A DNA stretch of 64,000 nucleotides from Rhodobacter sp. (GCA_027484985.1 JAIXRW010000029.1:1-64000), one strand, 5' to 3'; shown: positions 1-9,787, counted from the first letter of the stretch. Program-made: numbers and translations. The notes: generated from the letters alone by a model not told the origin.

Positions 1-1267
1 AACCCGCCGTGGCAGGTTCTTTCTTCTTGGCTTCGGTATAGACAAGGATCGGCTTGGCTTCGACCGCGTTCACCGCCTCGTCGTTCACCACCACTTCCTC
101 GACCCCGTCCATGCCCGGCAGTTCGAACATGGTATCGAGCAGGATATCCTCCATGATCGAGCGCAGGCCGCGCGCGCCGGTCTTGCGCTTGATGGCGCGT
201 TTGGCGATGGCGATCAGCGCGTCGGGCGTGAAGGTCAGCTTGACGCCCTCGATCTCGAACAGGCGCTGGTATTGCTTGACCAAGGCGTTCTTCGGTTCGG
301 TCAGGATCGTGACCAAGGCCGCCTCGTCCAGATCGGTCAGGGTGGCGATCACCGGAAGGCGGCCGACGAATTCGGGAATAAGGCCGAATTTCAGCAGGTC
401 TTCGGGTTCCAGTTCCTTGAACAGTTCCCCCACACCGCGCGCATCGGGGTCTTTCACATCGGCGCCGAACCCGATGCCCGACCCTTTGTTGCGCTGCGCG
501 ATGATCTTTTCCAGACCCGCGAAGGCGCCGCCGCAGATGAACAGGATGTTCGTGGTGTCCACTTGCAGGAATTCCTGCTGCGGGTGCTTGCGGCCGCCCT
601 GCGGCGGAACCGATGCAACGGTGCCTTCCATGATCTTCAGAAGCGCCTGTTGAACGCCCTCACCGCTCACATCGCGGGTGATGCTGGGATTGTCCGACTT
701 GCGGGTGATCTTGTCCACTTCGTCGATATAGACGATGCCGCGCTGTGCCCGTTCGACGTTGTATTCCGATGCCTGCAACAGCTTGAGGATGATGTTTTCC
801 ACATCCTCGCCCACATAGCCCGCTTCGGTCAGCGTGGTCGCGTCGGCCATTGTGAAGGGCACATCAAGGATGCGCGCCAGCGTCTGAGCCAGCAGGGTCT
901 TGCCGCAGCCGGTGGGGCCGATCAGCAGGATGTTCGATTTCGACAGTTCGATATCGGTCTTGGACGAATGGTTCAGCCGTTTGTAGTGGTTGTGAACCGC
1001 CACCGAAAGCACGCGCTTGGCATGGATCTGGCCGATCACGTAATCGTCCAGCACCTTGCAGATTTCGCGCGGGGTGGGCACGCCGTCGGAGGATTTCAGC
1101 CCCGTCGATTTCGTTTCTTCACGGATGATGTCCATGCACAGTTCGACGCATTCGTCACAGATGAACACCGTCGGACCCGCGATCAGTTTTCTGACCTCGT
1201 GCTGGCTTTTGCCGCAGAACGAACAGTAAAGGGTGTTCTTGCTGTCGCTGCCAGAGTTGTTCGCCAT
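1..1267 (-). CDS. clpX: ATP-dependent Clp protease ATP-binding subunit ClpX (3' end cut by window edge)
   Basis: ClpX is the AAA+ unfoldase that recognises tagged proteins in the cytoplasm and threads them into ClpP. 422 codons are visible from the ATG at 1267 to the left edge, where the protein reads [11 protein letters not shown]. Family members are about 420-424 residues, so little more than the stop should be missing. The N-terminal C4 zinc finger is clear (C15-x2-C18 and C37-x2-C40), and a Walker A motif (GPTGCGKT) lies near residue 115. The gene follows clpP on the same strand after 125 bases, the usual clpP-clpX order, so the two are probably cotranscribed. Confidence 0.97.
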   Translation of the reverse strand, partial: MANNSGSDSKNTLYCSFCGKSQHEVRKLIAGPTVFICDECVELCMDIIREETKSTGLKSSDGVPTPREICKVLDDYVIGQIHAKRVLSVAVHNHYKRLNHSSKTDIELSKSNILLIGPTGCGKTLLAQTLARILDVPFTMADATTLTEAGYVGEDVENIILKLLQASEYNVERAQRGIVYIDEVDKITRKSDNPSITRDVSGEGVQQALLKIMEGTVASVPPQGGRKHPQQEFLQVDTTNILFICGGAFAGLEKIIAQRNKGSGIGFGADVKDPDARGVGELFKELEPEDLLKFGLIPEFVGRLPVIATLTDLDEAALVTILTEPKNALVKQYQRLFEIEGVKLTFTPDALIAIAKRAIKRKTGARGLRSIMEDILLDTMFELPGMDGVEEVVVNDEAVNAVEAKPILVYTEAKKKEPATAG

Positions 1268-1392
1268 CGTCTTCCTCTGCGTCGCAACCCCGCGGGGCGC
1301 TGTTCGGGTCCATTGCGCGAAAGTCTAGGACAAGCCCTTTCCCCCCACAATGCCAAATCGCCCCCCGCGCCAGCGGGCGGGAGGCGGCTAAA

Positions 1393-2025
1393 TCACTTCG
1401 ACGGATCGTCGGCCTTGCCGCGGCTTTCCACGATCTCGTCGATCAGGCCCCATGCCTTGGCATCTTCGGCCGACATGAAGTTGTCGCGCTCGAGTGCGGC
1501 TTCCACGGTGGCAAGGTCATTGCCGGTGTGTTTGACGTAAATCTCGTTCAGGCGACGCTTGAGCTTTTCAGTCTCGCGCGCGTGGATCATGATGTCGGTC
1601 GCCTGCCCCTGGTAGCCGCCGGAAGGCTGATGGACCATGACGCGGCTGTTGGGCAGCGAGAAGCGCATCCCCTTTTCGCCCGCCGTCAGCAACAGCGACC
1701 CCATCGAAGCCGCCTGCCCGATCACAAGGGTCGAGACCTTGGGCTTGATGTATTGCATCGTGTCATAGATCGACAGCCCGCTTGTCACCACGCCGCCGGG
1801 GCTGTTGATATACATGCTGATTTCCTTCGAGGGGTTTTCCGCCTCGAGAAACAGCAACTGGGCGCAGATCAGGCTGGACATGCCGTCATGCACGGGGCCC
1901 GACATGAAGATGATCCGTTCCTTCAGCATGCGGCTGAAGATGTCATAGGCGCGCTCGCCGCGGCTGGTCTGTTCGACCACCATCGGGACGAGGGTGTTCA
2001 TGTAGTGATCAACGGGATCGCGCAT
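1393..2025 (-). CDS. clpP: ATP-dependent Clp protease proteolytic subunit ClpP
   Basis: ClpP is the serine peptidase whose heptameric rings form the degradation chamber used by ClpX and ClpA. The 210-residue product has the full catalytic triad: S107 in GQAASMGS, H132 in VMVHQPSGG and D181 in ALERDNF. The spacings of 25 and 49 residues match E. coli ClpP. The ATG at 2025 is preceded by GAGG about 8 bases upstream. A short N-terminal propeptide before the mature protease is likely, as in the family. clpX follows downstream. Confidence 0.98.
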   Translation of the reverse strand: MRDPVDHYMNTLVPMVVEQTSRGERAYDIFSRMLKERIIFMSGPVHDGMSSLICAQLLFLEAENPSKEISMYINSPGGVVTSGLSIYDTMQYIKPKVSTLVIGQAASMGSLLLTAGEKGMRFSLPNSRVMVHQPSGGYQGQATDIMIHARETEKLKRRLNEIYVKHTGNDLATVEAALERDNFMSAEDAKAWGLIDEIVESRGKADDPSK

Positions 2026-2066
2026 CTCGTCCGGCCTCTTCCAAAAGGGATACTCTGTTGACCAGA

Positions 2067-2095
2067 GTCTTAGTGGTGCTGGCGGGGGGCTGCAA
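2067..2095 (-). promoter_or_regulatory. possible clpP promoter
   Basis: On the minus strand TTGCAG (2090-2095) and TAAGAC (2067-2072) are separated by 17 bases, about 45 bases before the clpP start. The -10 match is poor. A heat-shock sigma factor site is possible because clpP is often RpoH-controlled, but I cannot distinguish this by eye. Confidence 0.3.
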
Positions 2096-2218
2096 GGGCA
2101 CCTGCCCCGTTATCTCTTGGCCCGTCCGTCGCGCCACCCGCGCCCGCCTGTTCCAAAGGACGACCGCAGCGCCCCAGACTTGAGCGTGAGGGGTAAAGAA
2201 ATCTGCAACAGGGCCGGT

Positions 2219-2836
2219 CTAATGTGGCCCGCCAAACCGCCCGCGCGCCAGAAAAACGCGCGACAGCGCCGTCAGCAGGCACAGGGCGGCAAAGACCCAA
2301 GCGGCCGAGGCAAAGCCTGCGGGCCACAGCGTGACCAGCACGAAAAAGCCAATGGTTTCGGTGCCTTCCAGCAAGCCCGCGCTGAAGTAGAGCGATTTTT
2401 CGCCGCGCGAGCGGGTTTCAAGCCCGCGCTTTTCGGCCAGCACGGCAAAGCCCAGAAAGGTTGCACCATTTATGTAGAAACTGGCCAGCAAGGCCGCCCC
2501 TGCCACCCCGTTCGCTGCCGGATCGCGCAACACGAAGGCCAGCGGGATCGCGGCGTAAAAGGCGAAATCGCACACGATATCGAGATAGCCGCCGAAATCG
2601 GATTTTTGGCGCGCGCGCGCCACGGCGCCATCGAGCCCGTCGCAGAGGCGGCTGGCCAGCAACAGCGCCAGCGCCACCCAGACCGGCCCCGCAAGTGCGA
2701 TCACCGCCGCCGCCGCAAGCCCCAGCGCAAAACCGGCCAGCGTGACCGCATCGGCGCCGATCCCGCCTGCGGCAAGCGCCCGTCCGGCCTTGGCAAGCGC
2801 GGGTTCGATCAGGCGGCGCATCACCCCGTCAAGCAT
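2219..2836 (-). CDS. CDP-alcohol phosphatidyltransferase family membrane protein
   Basis: A 205-residue integral membrane enzyme of the family that joins a CDP-activated lipid to an alcohol acceptor. The metal-binding motif is present near residues 65-90: DGLDGAVARA, then GGYLDIVCD, i.e. D-x2-D-G-x2-A-R followed by G-x3-D-x3-D. The gap between R and G is one residue shorter than in E. coli PgsA. Several hydrophobic segments flank it (roughly residues 30-60, 90-125 and 160-195). The acceptor alcohol cannot be told from sequence. It is divergent from the YnjB-like gene, with 93 bases between, and is not obviously part of an operon. Confidence 0.85.
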   Translation of the reverse strand: MLDGVMRRLIEPALAKAGRALAAGGIGADAVTLAGFALGLAAAAVIALAGPVWVALALLLASRLCDGLDGAVARARQKSDFGGYLDIVCDFAFYAAIPLAFVLRDPAANGVAGAALLASFYINGATFLGFAVLAEKRGLETRSRGEKSLYFSAGLLEGTETIGFFVLVTLWPAGFASAAWVFAALCLLTALSRVFLARGRFGGPH

Positions 2837-2929
2837 CGTTCACCTTTTTGCACCGCGCGGAAGTTCCTGTTGCCCTGCCCCGTGGCGGTCCCATATCGAA
2901 GGGGAAAGAGTTAAGCCAAAGGCATTGCA

Positions 2930-4141
2930 ATGCAAAGACGAGACTTCGGCCGCCTGCTTTCCGGCCTTGCACTGACCCCGCTGTTGCCCCGCCGCGCCCG
3001 CGCCGCCGGGTGGGAGGCGACGCTGGACGAGGCACGCGGCCAGACTGTCTATTTCCACGCATGGGGCGGTGATCCCAAGATCAACGCCTTTCTTGAATGG
3101 GTGGGCGGGCAGGCGCAAGACCGCTATGGCGTGGGTCTGGTTCAGGTCAAACTGGCCGCCACCACCGATGCCGTGGCACGGGTGCAGGCCGAACAGGCGG
3201 CGGGCATCGTGACGGGCGGGGCGGTGGACCTTGTCTGGATCAATGGCGAGAATTTCGCGGCGATGAAACAGGCAGGGCTGCTTTACGGCCCCTTTGCGCA
3301 AGGCCTGCCGAACTGGCCGCTGGTGGATACCGCCGGCAAGCCCGCAACGATGACGGATTTCACCCTGCCGACCGAAGGCTTCGAATCGCCCTGGGCCATG
3401 GCGCAACTGGTGTTCGAATATGACGCGGCGCGCGTAAAGGTTCCGCCGCAAACCCTTGTGGCGTTTGAACAATGGATCACCGACAATCCGGGGCGGTTCA
3501 CCTATCCGCAGCCGCCCGATTATCTGGGGGTGACCTTTCTCAAACAGTTGCTTTACGGCTTGATGAAAGACGCATCGGTGTTGCAAAGCCCGGTGGATGA
3601 AGCGGCCTATCCCGCGCTGACCGCCCCGCTTTGGGCCCTGCTCGACCGCATCCACCCCGCACTGTGGCGGTCGGGGCGGGCCTTTCCGGCCAACGAGCCC
3701 GCACTGGGCCAGTTGCTGGCGGATGGCGAGGTGTTCATCGGCTTTTCGTTCAACCCCGGCCGGGCCAGCGCCGAGATTGCGGCGGGCAATCTGGCCCGTA
3801 CGGTGCGGACCTTTACCCTGACGGGCGGAACCATCGGCAATGCGTCTTTCGTGGCGATTCCCTTCAATGCCGCCCATCGCGCGGGGGCGGAGGTGATCGC
3901 CAACCTTCTGCTCGAGCCCGAGGTGCAGGCCCGCGCGCAAGACCCCGCCGTGCTGGGCTTTCAGACCGTGTTGGACCTTGCCGCGCTGCCGCCCGAGGAC
4001 CGCGCGCGGTTCGACGCGCTGGATCTTGGCCTTGCGACATTGCCGCCCGACCAGTTGGGGCCTGCGCTGCTCGAATCCCATGCCAGCTGGACGACGCGCC
4101 TTGCCGCCGATTGGACGCGCCGCTTCGGGGTCGCGCAGTGA
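2930..4141 (+). CDS. ABC transporter substrate-binding protein, YnjB-like
   Basis: Periplasmic binding protein (403 aa) of the YnjB type (COG4134). The N-terminus MQRRDFGRLLSGLALTP followed by RRARA is a twin-arginine-like export signal with a cleavage site near ARA. The body has the extracellular solute-binding fold pattern seen in YnjB (FHAWGGDPK, LVWINGENF). The stop overlaps the GTG start of the permease gene and the ATPase gene follows, so this is the first gene of a three-gene importer operon. YnjBCD has been annotated as a possible thiamine-type transporter, but the ligand is unproven. No TPP riboswitch is visible in the 93-base leader. Confidence 0.85.
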   Translation: MQRRDFGRLLSGLALTPLLPRRARAAGWEATLDEARGQTVYFHAWGGDPKINAFLEWVGGQAQDRYGVGLVQVKLAATTDAVARVQAEQAAGIVTGGAVDLVWINGENFAAMKQAGLLYGPFAQGLPNWPLVDTAGKPATMTDFTLPTEGFESPWAMAQLVFEYDAARVKVPPQTLVAFEQWITDNPGRFTYPQPPDYLGVTFLKQLLYGLMKDASVLQSPVDEAAYPALTAPLWALLDRIHPALWRSGRAFPANEPALGQLLADGEVFIGFSFNPGRASAEIAAGNLARTVRTFTLTGGTIGNASFVAIPFNAAHRAGAEVIANLLLEPEVQARAQDPAVLGFQTVLDLAALPPEDRARFDALDLGLATLPPDQLGPALLESHASWTTRLAADWTRRFGVAQ

Positions 4142-5793
4142 TCCTTGCCGCCCTGCCGCGCCTGACCTTGGCGCTGATGGCGCTGCCGGTGCTGGCGGGG
4201 CTGGCCGGAACGGTCGGTCCGGCGCTGGCGGGGGGCGGGGCGGGGTTTCGTGCCCTGCTGGGCTGGCCGGGGCTGGGGCAGGCGGCGGCGCTGTCGCTGG
4301 TGACGGGGCTGGGGTCAACCCTGCTGGCGCTGGGGCTGTGCCTGCTGCTGCTGGCGGCCCTGTACGGCACGCCCGGTTTCGCGCCGTTGCGGCGGCTGTT
4401 GGCGCCCTTGCTGGCGCTGCCCCATGCGGCGGCGGCGCTGGCGCTGGCCTTTCTGGTGGCGCCGTCGGGCTGGGTGCTGCGGCTGGTATCGCCCTGGGCC
4501 ACCGGCTGGACCGATCCGCCCGACCTGTTGCTGCTGAACGACCCGATGGGCATCGCGCTGATGCTGGGGCTGACGGTCAAGGAACTGCCCTTTCTGCTTT
4601 TGATGGCGCTGGCCGCGCTGCGGCAGGACCGGACCGAACGGCTGATGACCGTGGCCGCAACGCTGGGTCATGGCCGTGTGGCGGGCTTTGTGCTGACGGT
4701 GTGGCCGGGGCTTTACCCGCAGTTGCGCCTGCCGGTCTATGCCGTGCTGGCCTATGCGATGACATCGGTTGACATGGCGATGATCCTTGGCCCGACATTG
4801 CCGCCCACGCTGTCGCAACAGGTGGCGCTGTGGCAGATGGCGCCCGATCTGGCGCAGGGCCCGCTTGCCGCCGCAGGGGCGCTGACCCAGTTGGCGCTGG
4901 TGCTGGGCGCGCTGGGCCTGTGGCGCGGGGCCGAGGCGCTGGGGCGGGCCGCTGTTGCGGCATGGGCGGTATCGGGGCGGCGGTCGGTCTGGCTGGATGC
5001 GCCGGCGCGGCGCTTGGCGCTGGCCACGGCGGGGGGGCTGTGGCTGGGCCTTGCGGCAGGGATCGCGGCCTTGGCGCTGTGGTCGGTCGCGGCGGAATGG
5101 CGCTTTCCCGATGCCCTGCCCGCGCGGCTGACATCCGCGGGCTGGACCGCCGCGCTGCCCGGGCTGATTCCGGCCCTTAGCGCCACGCTGATGGTTGCCC
5201 TTGCGGCCAGCCTGCCCGCGCTGGTGCTGGTGCTGGGCTGTCTCGAGGCGGAAACCCGCCACGGGCTGACTGCTACCCCCCGCGCCATGGCGCTGCTTTA
5301 CCTGCCGCTGCTGGTGCCGCAGATCGCCTTTCTGCCGGGGTTACAACGCCTTGCGCTGGCTACCGGTGCCGAAGGCACTTGGCCCGCGGTGGCCGCCGCC
5401 CATCTGGCCTTTGTGCTGCCCTATGTGTTCCTGTCGCTGTCGGGGCCCTATCGCGGGCTGGATGCGCGCCTGTCTCTGGCCGGTCGCAGCCTTGGCGCAT
5501 CCGAGCAACGGCTGTTCTGGCGGTTGCGGCTGCCGCTGCTGCTGGCCCCGCTGTTGACCGCGCTGGCGGTGGGAATCGCCGTGTCGATCGGCCAGTATCT
5601 GCCCACGCTGCTGATCGGCGGCGGGCGGGTTGTCACCGTGACGACCGAGGCGGTGGCCCTGTCATCAGGCGGCAACCGCCGCTTCACGGGGGCTTTTGCG
5701 CTATTGCAGATGCTGCTGCCCGCGCTGGCCTTTGGAATTGCCATCGCGGTGCCGCGGGTGCTGTGGCGCAACCGGCGGGGGATGCGGGCATGA
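4138..5793 (+). CDS. ABC transporter permease, YnjC-like, two fused permease halves
   Basis: Very hydrophobic protein of 551 residues when started at the GTG at 4138, which overlaps the preceding stop (GTGA) and so is translationally coupled. It carries two binding-protein-dependent permease modules in one chain: a coupling-helix region around VAATLGHGRVAGFVLTVWPG in the first half and SLGASEQRLFWRLRLPL in the second. E. coli YnjC (511 aa) has the same fused arrangement. The open frame continues upstream inside the binding-protein gene in another frame, but that part is a shadow. Confidence 0.87.
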   Translation: MILAALPRLTLALMALPVLAGLAGTVGPALAGGGAGFRALLGWPGLGQAAALSLVTGLGSTLLALGLCLLLLAALYGTPGFAPLRRLLAPLLALPHAAAALALAFLVAPSGWVLRLVSPWATGWTDPPDLLLLNDPMGIALMLGLTVKELPFLLLMALAALRQDRTERLMTVAATLGHGRVAGFVLTVWPGLYPQLRLPVYAVLAYAMTSVDMAMILGPTLPPTLSQQVALWQMAPDLAQGPLAAAGALTQLALVLGALGLWRGAEALGRAAVAAWAVSGRRSVWLDAPARRLALATAGGLWLGLAAGIAALALWSVAAEWRFPDALPARLTSAGWTAALPGLIPALSATLMVALAASLPALVLVLGCLEAETRHGLTATPRAMALLYLPLLVPQIAFLPGLQRLALATGAEGTWPAVAAAHLAFVLPYVFLSLSGPYRGLDARLSLAGRSLGASEQRLFWRLRLPLLLAPLLTALAVGIAVSIGQYLPTLLIGGGRVVTVTTEAVALSSGGNRRFTGAFALLQMLLPALAFGIAIAVPRVLWRNRRGMRA

Positions 5794-6428
5794 CGCTGGT
5801 TCTTGACGCGCTGACCGTGACCTTGGGTGACAGGCCCATCGCGCGCCTGTCGGCCACGGTGCGGGGCGGCGAGGTCTTGACGCTGATGGCGCCTTCGGGG
5901 GCGGGGAAATCCTCGGCCCTGGGGGCGATCATCGGCAGTTTGCCTGCGGTATTTGGCGTGACGGGGCGGGTGCTGCTGGAGGGGGCGGATGTAACGGCGC
6001 TGCCCACGCGGCTGCGCCGGATCGGGCTGTTGTTTCAGGAAGATACGCTGTTTCCGCACCTGTCGGTGGCGGGCAATCTGGCCTTTGCCCTGCCCGCAGC
6101 CCGCCCCGACCGCGCCGCCCGTATCGCGGCGGCGCTGGACAGCGCGGGGCTTTCGGGTTTTGGCGGGCGCGACCCTGCCACCCTGTCGGGGGGCGAAAAG
6201 GCGCGGGTCGCGTTGATGCGGTGCCTGCTGGCCGAACCGCGCGCGCTGCTGCTGGATGAACCCTTCTCGCGGCTGGATGCGGCGCTGCGCGACCAGATCC
6301 GCCGATTTGTCTTTGATCGTGCCCGCAGCCTTGGCCTGCCCGTGATTCTTGTCACCCATGATGCCGAGGATGCCCGCGCCGCGGGCGGCCCCGTGATCGA
6401 CCCGTTCGGACGCAGTATTAACCCGTGA
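5790..6428 (+). CDS. ABC transporter ATP-binding protein, YnjD-like
   Basis: Cytoplasmic ATPase (212 aa) of the YnjBCD-like importer. Walker A APSGAGKSS near residue 35, signature LSGGEKARVAL near 130, Walker B ALLLDEP and an H-loop VTHDAEDA are all present. The ATG at 5790 overlaps the stop of the permease gene (ATGA), so the three genes form one coupled operon. The protein is short, lacking the C-terminal regulatory domain of MalK/PotA-type ATPases, as is usual for YnjD. Confidence 0.9.
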   Translation: MTLVLDALTVTLGDRPIARLSATVRGGEVLTLMAPSGAGKSSALGAIIGSLPAVFGVTGRVLLEGADVTALPTRLRRIGLLFQEDTLFPHLSVAGNLAFALPAARPDRAARIAAALDSAGLSGFGGRDPATLSGGEKARVALMRCLLAEPRALLLDEPFSRLDAALRDQIRRFVFDRARSLGLPVILVTHDAEDARAAGGPVIDPFGRSINP

Positions 6429-6450
6429 TCCTGTTCAGAAAGGCCCCGAG

Positions 6451-6936
6451 ATGATGCCCCGACCCGTTCAGCGCCTTGTCGCCGCAACCGCCCTTGCCTT
6501 GCTGCTGGCCAGCCCTGCTTTGCCTTGCGAGGTGCCCGCCAATGCGGCGGCCCTGCGGTCTGAGGTGATTGCCCTGACCAATCTGCAACGCAAGAAACAG
6601 GGCCTTGCCCCCGTGGCGGAACAGGCCGCGCTGGCCAAGGCGGCACAGGCTCATGCCTGCGACAATGCCACCACGCGCACCATGTCGCATCGCGGATCAG
6701 ACGGATCGGCCCTGCCCGACCGGCTGGCCCGCGTGGGCTATCACTACCGCGCGGCGGCCGAGAATGTGGCGGCAGGCTTTCGCGATGCGCCTTCGGTCAT
6801 GTCGGGCTGGATGGGATCTTCGGGCCACCGCCGCAACATCCTGACCGGACCGATGCGCGACATCGGCATCGGCGTGGCACGCGGGGCGGACGGGCAGCTT
6901 TACTGGGCGATGAACCTTGGCCGCAGTGGCGGCTGA
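6451..6936 (+). CDS. secreted CAP/SCP-domain protein
   Basis: A 161-residue exported protein. A Sec-type signal peptide (MMPRPVQRLVAATALALLLA) ends near ALP-C; the cysteine after it could be part of a lipobox-like site, but the match is poor. The rest is a bacterial CAP domain (YkwD type): NLQRKKQGL, the HRGSDGSAL loop, AAENVAAG and SGHRRNIL with the conserved histidines. The function of bacterial CAP proteins is mostly unknown. It starts 22 bases after the YnjD-like gene with a plausible ribosome binding site, and may be read through from that operon. Confidence 0.88.
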   Translation: MMPRPVQRLVAATALALLLASPALPCEVPANAAALRSEVIALTNLQRKKQGLAPVAEQAALAKAAQAHACDNATTRTMSHRGSDGSALPDRLARVGYHYRAAAENVAAGFRDAPSVMSGWMGSSGHRRNILTGPMRDIGIGVARGADGQLYWAMNLGRSGG

Positions 6937-8265
6937 TCAGCGCGCGATCACCAGTTCGGCGCAAAGGCCACCCAGCGCCTCGCTTCGGCCAAGGCGCAGC
7001 GTGCCGCCATGGCTGCGGGCGATGTCCGAGGCGATCGACAGACCCAGCCCCGCCCCGCCGCCGCGATTGGGGTCGCGCGCCTCGTCCAGACGGGCAAAGG
7101 GGGCAAGCGCCTGGTCACGCTGATGCGCGGGTATGCCGGGCCCGTCATCCTCGACCGTAAAGCGCAGCGTGCGCTCGGCCAGCATGACGCCGACCACCGC
7201 TTTCGTTCCGTGGCGCAGCGCGTTGCCGACAAGGTTTTCGAGCGCCCGCGTCACCGCCTGCGGGCGCATCTGCACGCGCATCCCGCCCGCATCCCCCCGC
7301 AACGTCACATCCCCCCCCGTCCGCACCGCGTTTTCCACCACGCGGCGGGCGATGGCGGCGGGATCGACGGGCGCGGTTTCCTCGGTCGCGTCGCCACGGG
7401 CGAAGGACAGGAATTCATCGACCAGCCGCTCCATATCGGCCACATCGCCCAGCAGGGCCGCCGTCTCGTCATCTTCCGGCAGCATCGACAGGCCCAGCCG
7501 CAACCGCGTGATCGGGGTGCGAAGATCATGGCTGACGCCCGACAGCATAAGCGTGCGCTGTTCGATCTGGCGTTCGATCCGCGCACGCATTTCAAGAAAG
7601 GCGTTGCCAGCGGCGCGCACCTCGGTTGCGCCGCGGGGACGATAGGGGATGACCTGCCCCTTGCCAAAGGCATCGGCCGCTTCGGCCAGCAGTTTGATCG
7701 GGCGCAACTGGTTCGACAGGAACAGGAAGGCGATGATGGTCAACAGCACCGAAGCCACGATCATCAGCACCAGCAACTGGTGCGGATTGCTGGCCGAAAA
7801 ACGGCTGCGGTCGATCTGGAGCACAAGATCGCCCCAACGGGTGGGAAGCCGCAGGTTCACATCGCCCTGCGTGACAAGATCGACCGCCCCCAGCCCCTGT
7901 ATCCCGTCGCGCAGCGTGGCGATGACCACCCGCCCCGAAAGATCATAAACCTCGCGCCGGTCCTGGCCCGCGCCCGAACCCGACCCGTCCCCTGCCGGGG
8001 CGAGGGCTGCTTGCATCTGCAAGGCATCGGCCAGTTCTGCCAGCCGCGCCACGGCGGCCGTGCGGGTGGGGCGCAGGTCAACCTCGGCCTGCATCAGGCG
8101 CAATTCGGCAATCGCGCCGCTGGTCAGCTGGCGGGTGACCTTTTCGAAATGGCGCTGGATGAAGGTGACCGAAACGACAAGCTGGATCGTGACGATGGGC
8201 ACGATCAGGATCAGGGCGGCGCGGCCATAAAGTCCGCGGGGCATGATGGATTTCAGCGAGAACAT
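6937..8265 (-). CDS. orphan sensor histidine kinase, EnvZ-like
   Basis: Inner-membrane sensor kinase of 442 residues when begun at the ATG at 8265 (MFSLKSIMPRG). Domains in order: transmembrane helix near 15-35, a periplasmic sensor region of about 130 residues, a second helix near 160-185, HAMP, the H-box SHDLRTP with the phosphorylated histidine near 246, the N-box NLVGNALRHG, G1 DDGPGIP and G2 GAGLGLSIA. No response regulator gene is adjacent in the window. The frame is open further upstream, but that would overlap the divergent hydrolase gene. A later start at 8244 is also possible. Confidence 0.9.
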   Translation of the reverse strand: MFSLKSIMPRGLYGRAALILIVPIVTIQLVVSVTFIQRHFEKVTRQLTSGAIAELRLMQAEVDLRPTRTAAVARLAELADALQMQAALAPAGDGSGSGAGQDRREVYDLSGRVVIATLRDGIQGLGAVDLVTQGDVNLRLPTRWGDLVLQIDRSRFSASNPHQLLVLMIVASVLLTIIAFLFLSNQLRPIKLLAEAADAFGKGQVIPYRPRGATEVRAAGNAFLEMRARIERQIEQRTLMLSGVSHDLRTPITRLRLGLSMLPEDDETAALLGDVADMERLVDEFLSFARGDATEETAPVDPAAIARRVVENAVRTGGDVTLRGDAGGMRVQMRPQAVTRALENLVGNALRHGTKAVVGVMLAERTLRFTVEDDGPGIPAHQRDQALAPFARLDEARDPNRGGGAGLGLSIASDIARSHGGTLRLGRSEALGGLCAELVIAR

Positions 8266-8308
8266 GCGCCAGACTAACCCCGCCACGCCCGCAAGGAAAG
8301 CCGAACCC

Positions 8309-9181
8309 GTGACCGGATGCCCGCCGCTGCGCTGCCTTGTCGCCCCCAACCCCTCGGCCCTGACAGGCGCGGGGACGAATAGTTATATCGTCGGAAGCGG
8401 CGCGGTCGCGGTGATCGATCCGGGGCCCGACGATGCGGGCCATCTGGCTGCGATCCTGTCGGCCTTGCGCCCGGGCGAGCGGGTGGCGCAGATCGTCGTG
8501 ACCCATGCCCATCTGGACCATTCCGCCCTAGCCCCGCGGCTGGCGGCCGTTACCGGCGCCCCTGTCGCCGCCTTTGGCACGGCGACCGACGGGCGCAGCG
8601 CCGCCATGGCCGCCCTTGCCGCCGCAGGCTATCCCGATGGCGGCGAGGGGCTGGACCGCGCCTTCCGCCCCGACCAATGCCTGCGGGATGGCGACGTGCT
8701 GTCAGGCCCGGACTGGACGCTGGATGTGCTGCACATGCCCGGACATCTGGGCGGGCATCTGTGCCTTGCCACGGGCGGGGGCGTGCTGTTCAGCGGCGAT
8801 CATGTGATGGGTTGGTCCACCAGCGTGGTCGCCCCGCCCGATGGCGATATGGGCGATTACATGGCCTCGTTGGCGCGGCTGGCGCGGGGGGCATGGACAC
8901 GGCTTTTGCCCGGCCATGGCGCGCCGGTGGACGACCCGGCCGCGCGTCTGGCCGAGCTGATCCGCCACCGCGAGGACCGCGCAGGCCAGATCCTGTCGGC
9001 CCTGCGCGACGCCCCTGCCGACGCCGCAACGCTGGCGCGCAGGGTCTATCACGGCCTCGCCCCCGCCCTGCTGCCCGCGGCCACCGCGAATGTGATGGCC
9101 CATCTTGTTGATTTCACGGCGAAAGGGCTGGCCCAGACCACATCCCCGCTACGCCCCGCCAGCCGGTTCACCGCGCTGTGA
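8309..9181 (+). CDS. MBL-fold metallo-hydrolase
   Basis: Metallo-beta-lactamase-fold hydrolase, 290 residues from the GTG at 8309, which has AAGGAAAG about 9 bases upstream. Alternative ATG starts at 8243 and 8264 would overlap the kinase gene head to head. The zinc motif THAHLDHS, a second metal site GHLGGHLC and the GDHVMG loop are present. The C-terminal third resembles the winged-helix tail of LACTB2-like hydrolases (RVYHGLAPALLPAATANV). The substrate is unknown; LACTB2-like relatives are nucleases or thioester hydrolases. Confidence 0.85.
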   Translation: MTGCPPLRCLVAPNPSALTGAGTNSYIVGSGAVAVIDPGPDDAGHLAAILSALRPGERVAQIVVTHAHLDHSALAPRLAAVTGAPVAAFGTATDGRSAAMAALAAAGYPDGGEGLDRAFRPDQCLRDGDVLSGPDWTLDVLHMPGHLGGHLCLATGGGVLFSGDHVMGWSTSVVAPPDGDMGDYMASLARLARGAWTRLLPGHGAPVDDPAARLAELIRHREDRAGQILSALRDAPADAATLARRVYHGLAPALLPAATANVMAHLVDFTAKGLAQTTSPLRPASRFTAL

Positions 9182-9239
9182 CAATTCTGCGCTTTTCCCC
9201 TTTACGCCCCCCCAACCCGTTGCTATAGACCCCCCGTGT

Positions 9240-9314
9240 TCCGGCGTAGCTCAGCGGTAGAGCAGTTGACTGTTAATCAATTGGTCGTAGGTTCGATCCC
9301 TACCGCCGGAGCCA
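9240..9314 (+). tRNA. tRNA-Asn (anticodon GTT)
   Basis: Full cloverleaf with acceptor TCCGGCG pairing with CGCCGGA, discriminator G at 9311 and an encoded CCA (9312-9314). The anticodon stem GTTGA/TCAAT holds the loop CTGTTAA with anticodon GTT at 9272-9274. The T-arm GTAGG-TTCGATC-CCTAC is intact. A region of different composition starts directly after it, as is common where a tRNA has served as an integration site. Confidence 0.97.
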
Positions 9315-9397
9315 ATTATCCCTGATTTCATTAGGAAAATTGGCACAACACAAAATCTACTAACAACGTACCGCTAGAAAAAAACAGCCCTTCGTTG

Positions 9398-9787
9398 CTA
9401 GGTTAGCTTCCATTCATCAGGTCCGACGTAGCCCCGCGAAGCCTTGGCAAAGTCTTGAGCGGCGGCACGGTCGTTGATGTAGTGCGAGTGAAATTCGGCG
9501 AATGTGTTGCCTTCGCGCGGGCGTTCCATCACGTAGAAGTCACAGTATTGATCGCACAGGCGGCAAGAGTGCGACCAATAGTTGTCGGACGTGTCGAAGT
9601 ACCCCCGTGCGCCGTCTACCAGTTCGTGCAACCCCACGATGTGATAGCCAGCACCTTGGGGCAGCATCTTTTCAATTCGTGGCGCGCGAATATCGCACAT
9701 GGTCGCCCAGCCAAAGAACGTATTCCAGTGCCGCCGAATTTGCAGCGTGTAGGAATAGCCGTTCCAAATCATTGATTTTAGCCTCAT
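9398..9787 (-). CDS. hypothetical protein with cysteine cluster
   Basis: 129 residues from the ATG at 9787 (MRLKSMIWNGYSYTLQI); a longer version could start at 9829. I do not recognise the family. It is rich in aromatic residues and has a CRLCDQYCDFY segment (C-x2-C-x3-C) that could bind a metal, with further histidines in HSHYINDR. No signal peptide or membrane helix is evident. It lies in a stretch of lower GC just after the tRNA, divergent from the next small gene, so it is probably acquired DNA of phage or island origin. Confidence 0.55.
   Translation of the reverse strand: MRLKSMIWNGYSYTLQIRRHWNTFFGWATMCDIRAPRIEKMLPQGAGYHIVGLHELVDGARGYFDTSDNYWSHSCRLCDQYCDFYVMERPREGNTFAEFHSHYINDRAAAQDFAKASRGYVGPDEWKLT

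Noticed and set aside
2837-2929. TPP riboswitch before the YnjBCD-like operon
   Set aside because: The conserved CTGAGA and terminal box sequences of the TPP element are absent from the leader.
3631-4137. Upstream extension of the permease gene
   Set aside because: This part overlaps the binding-protein gene in another frame and reads as an arginine-rich shadow; the coupled GTG at 4138 is the natural start.
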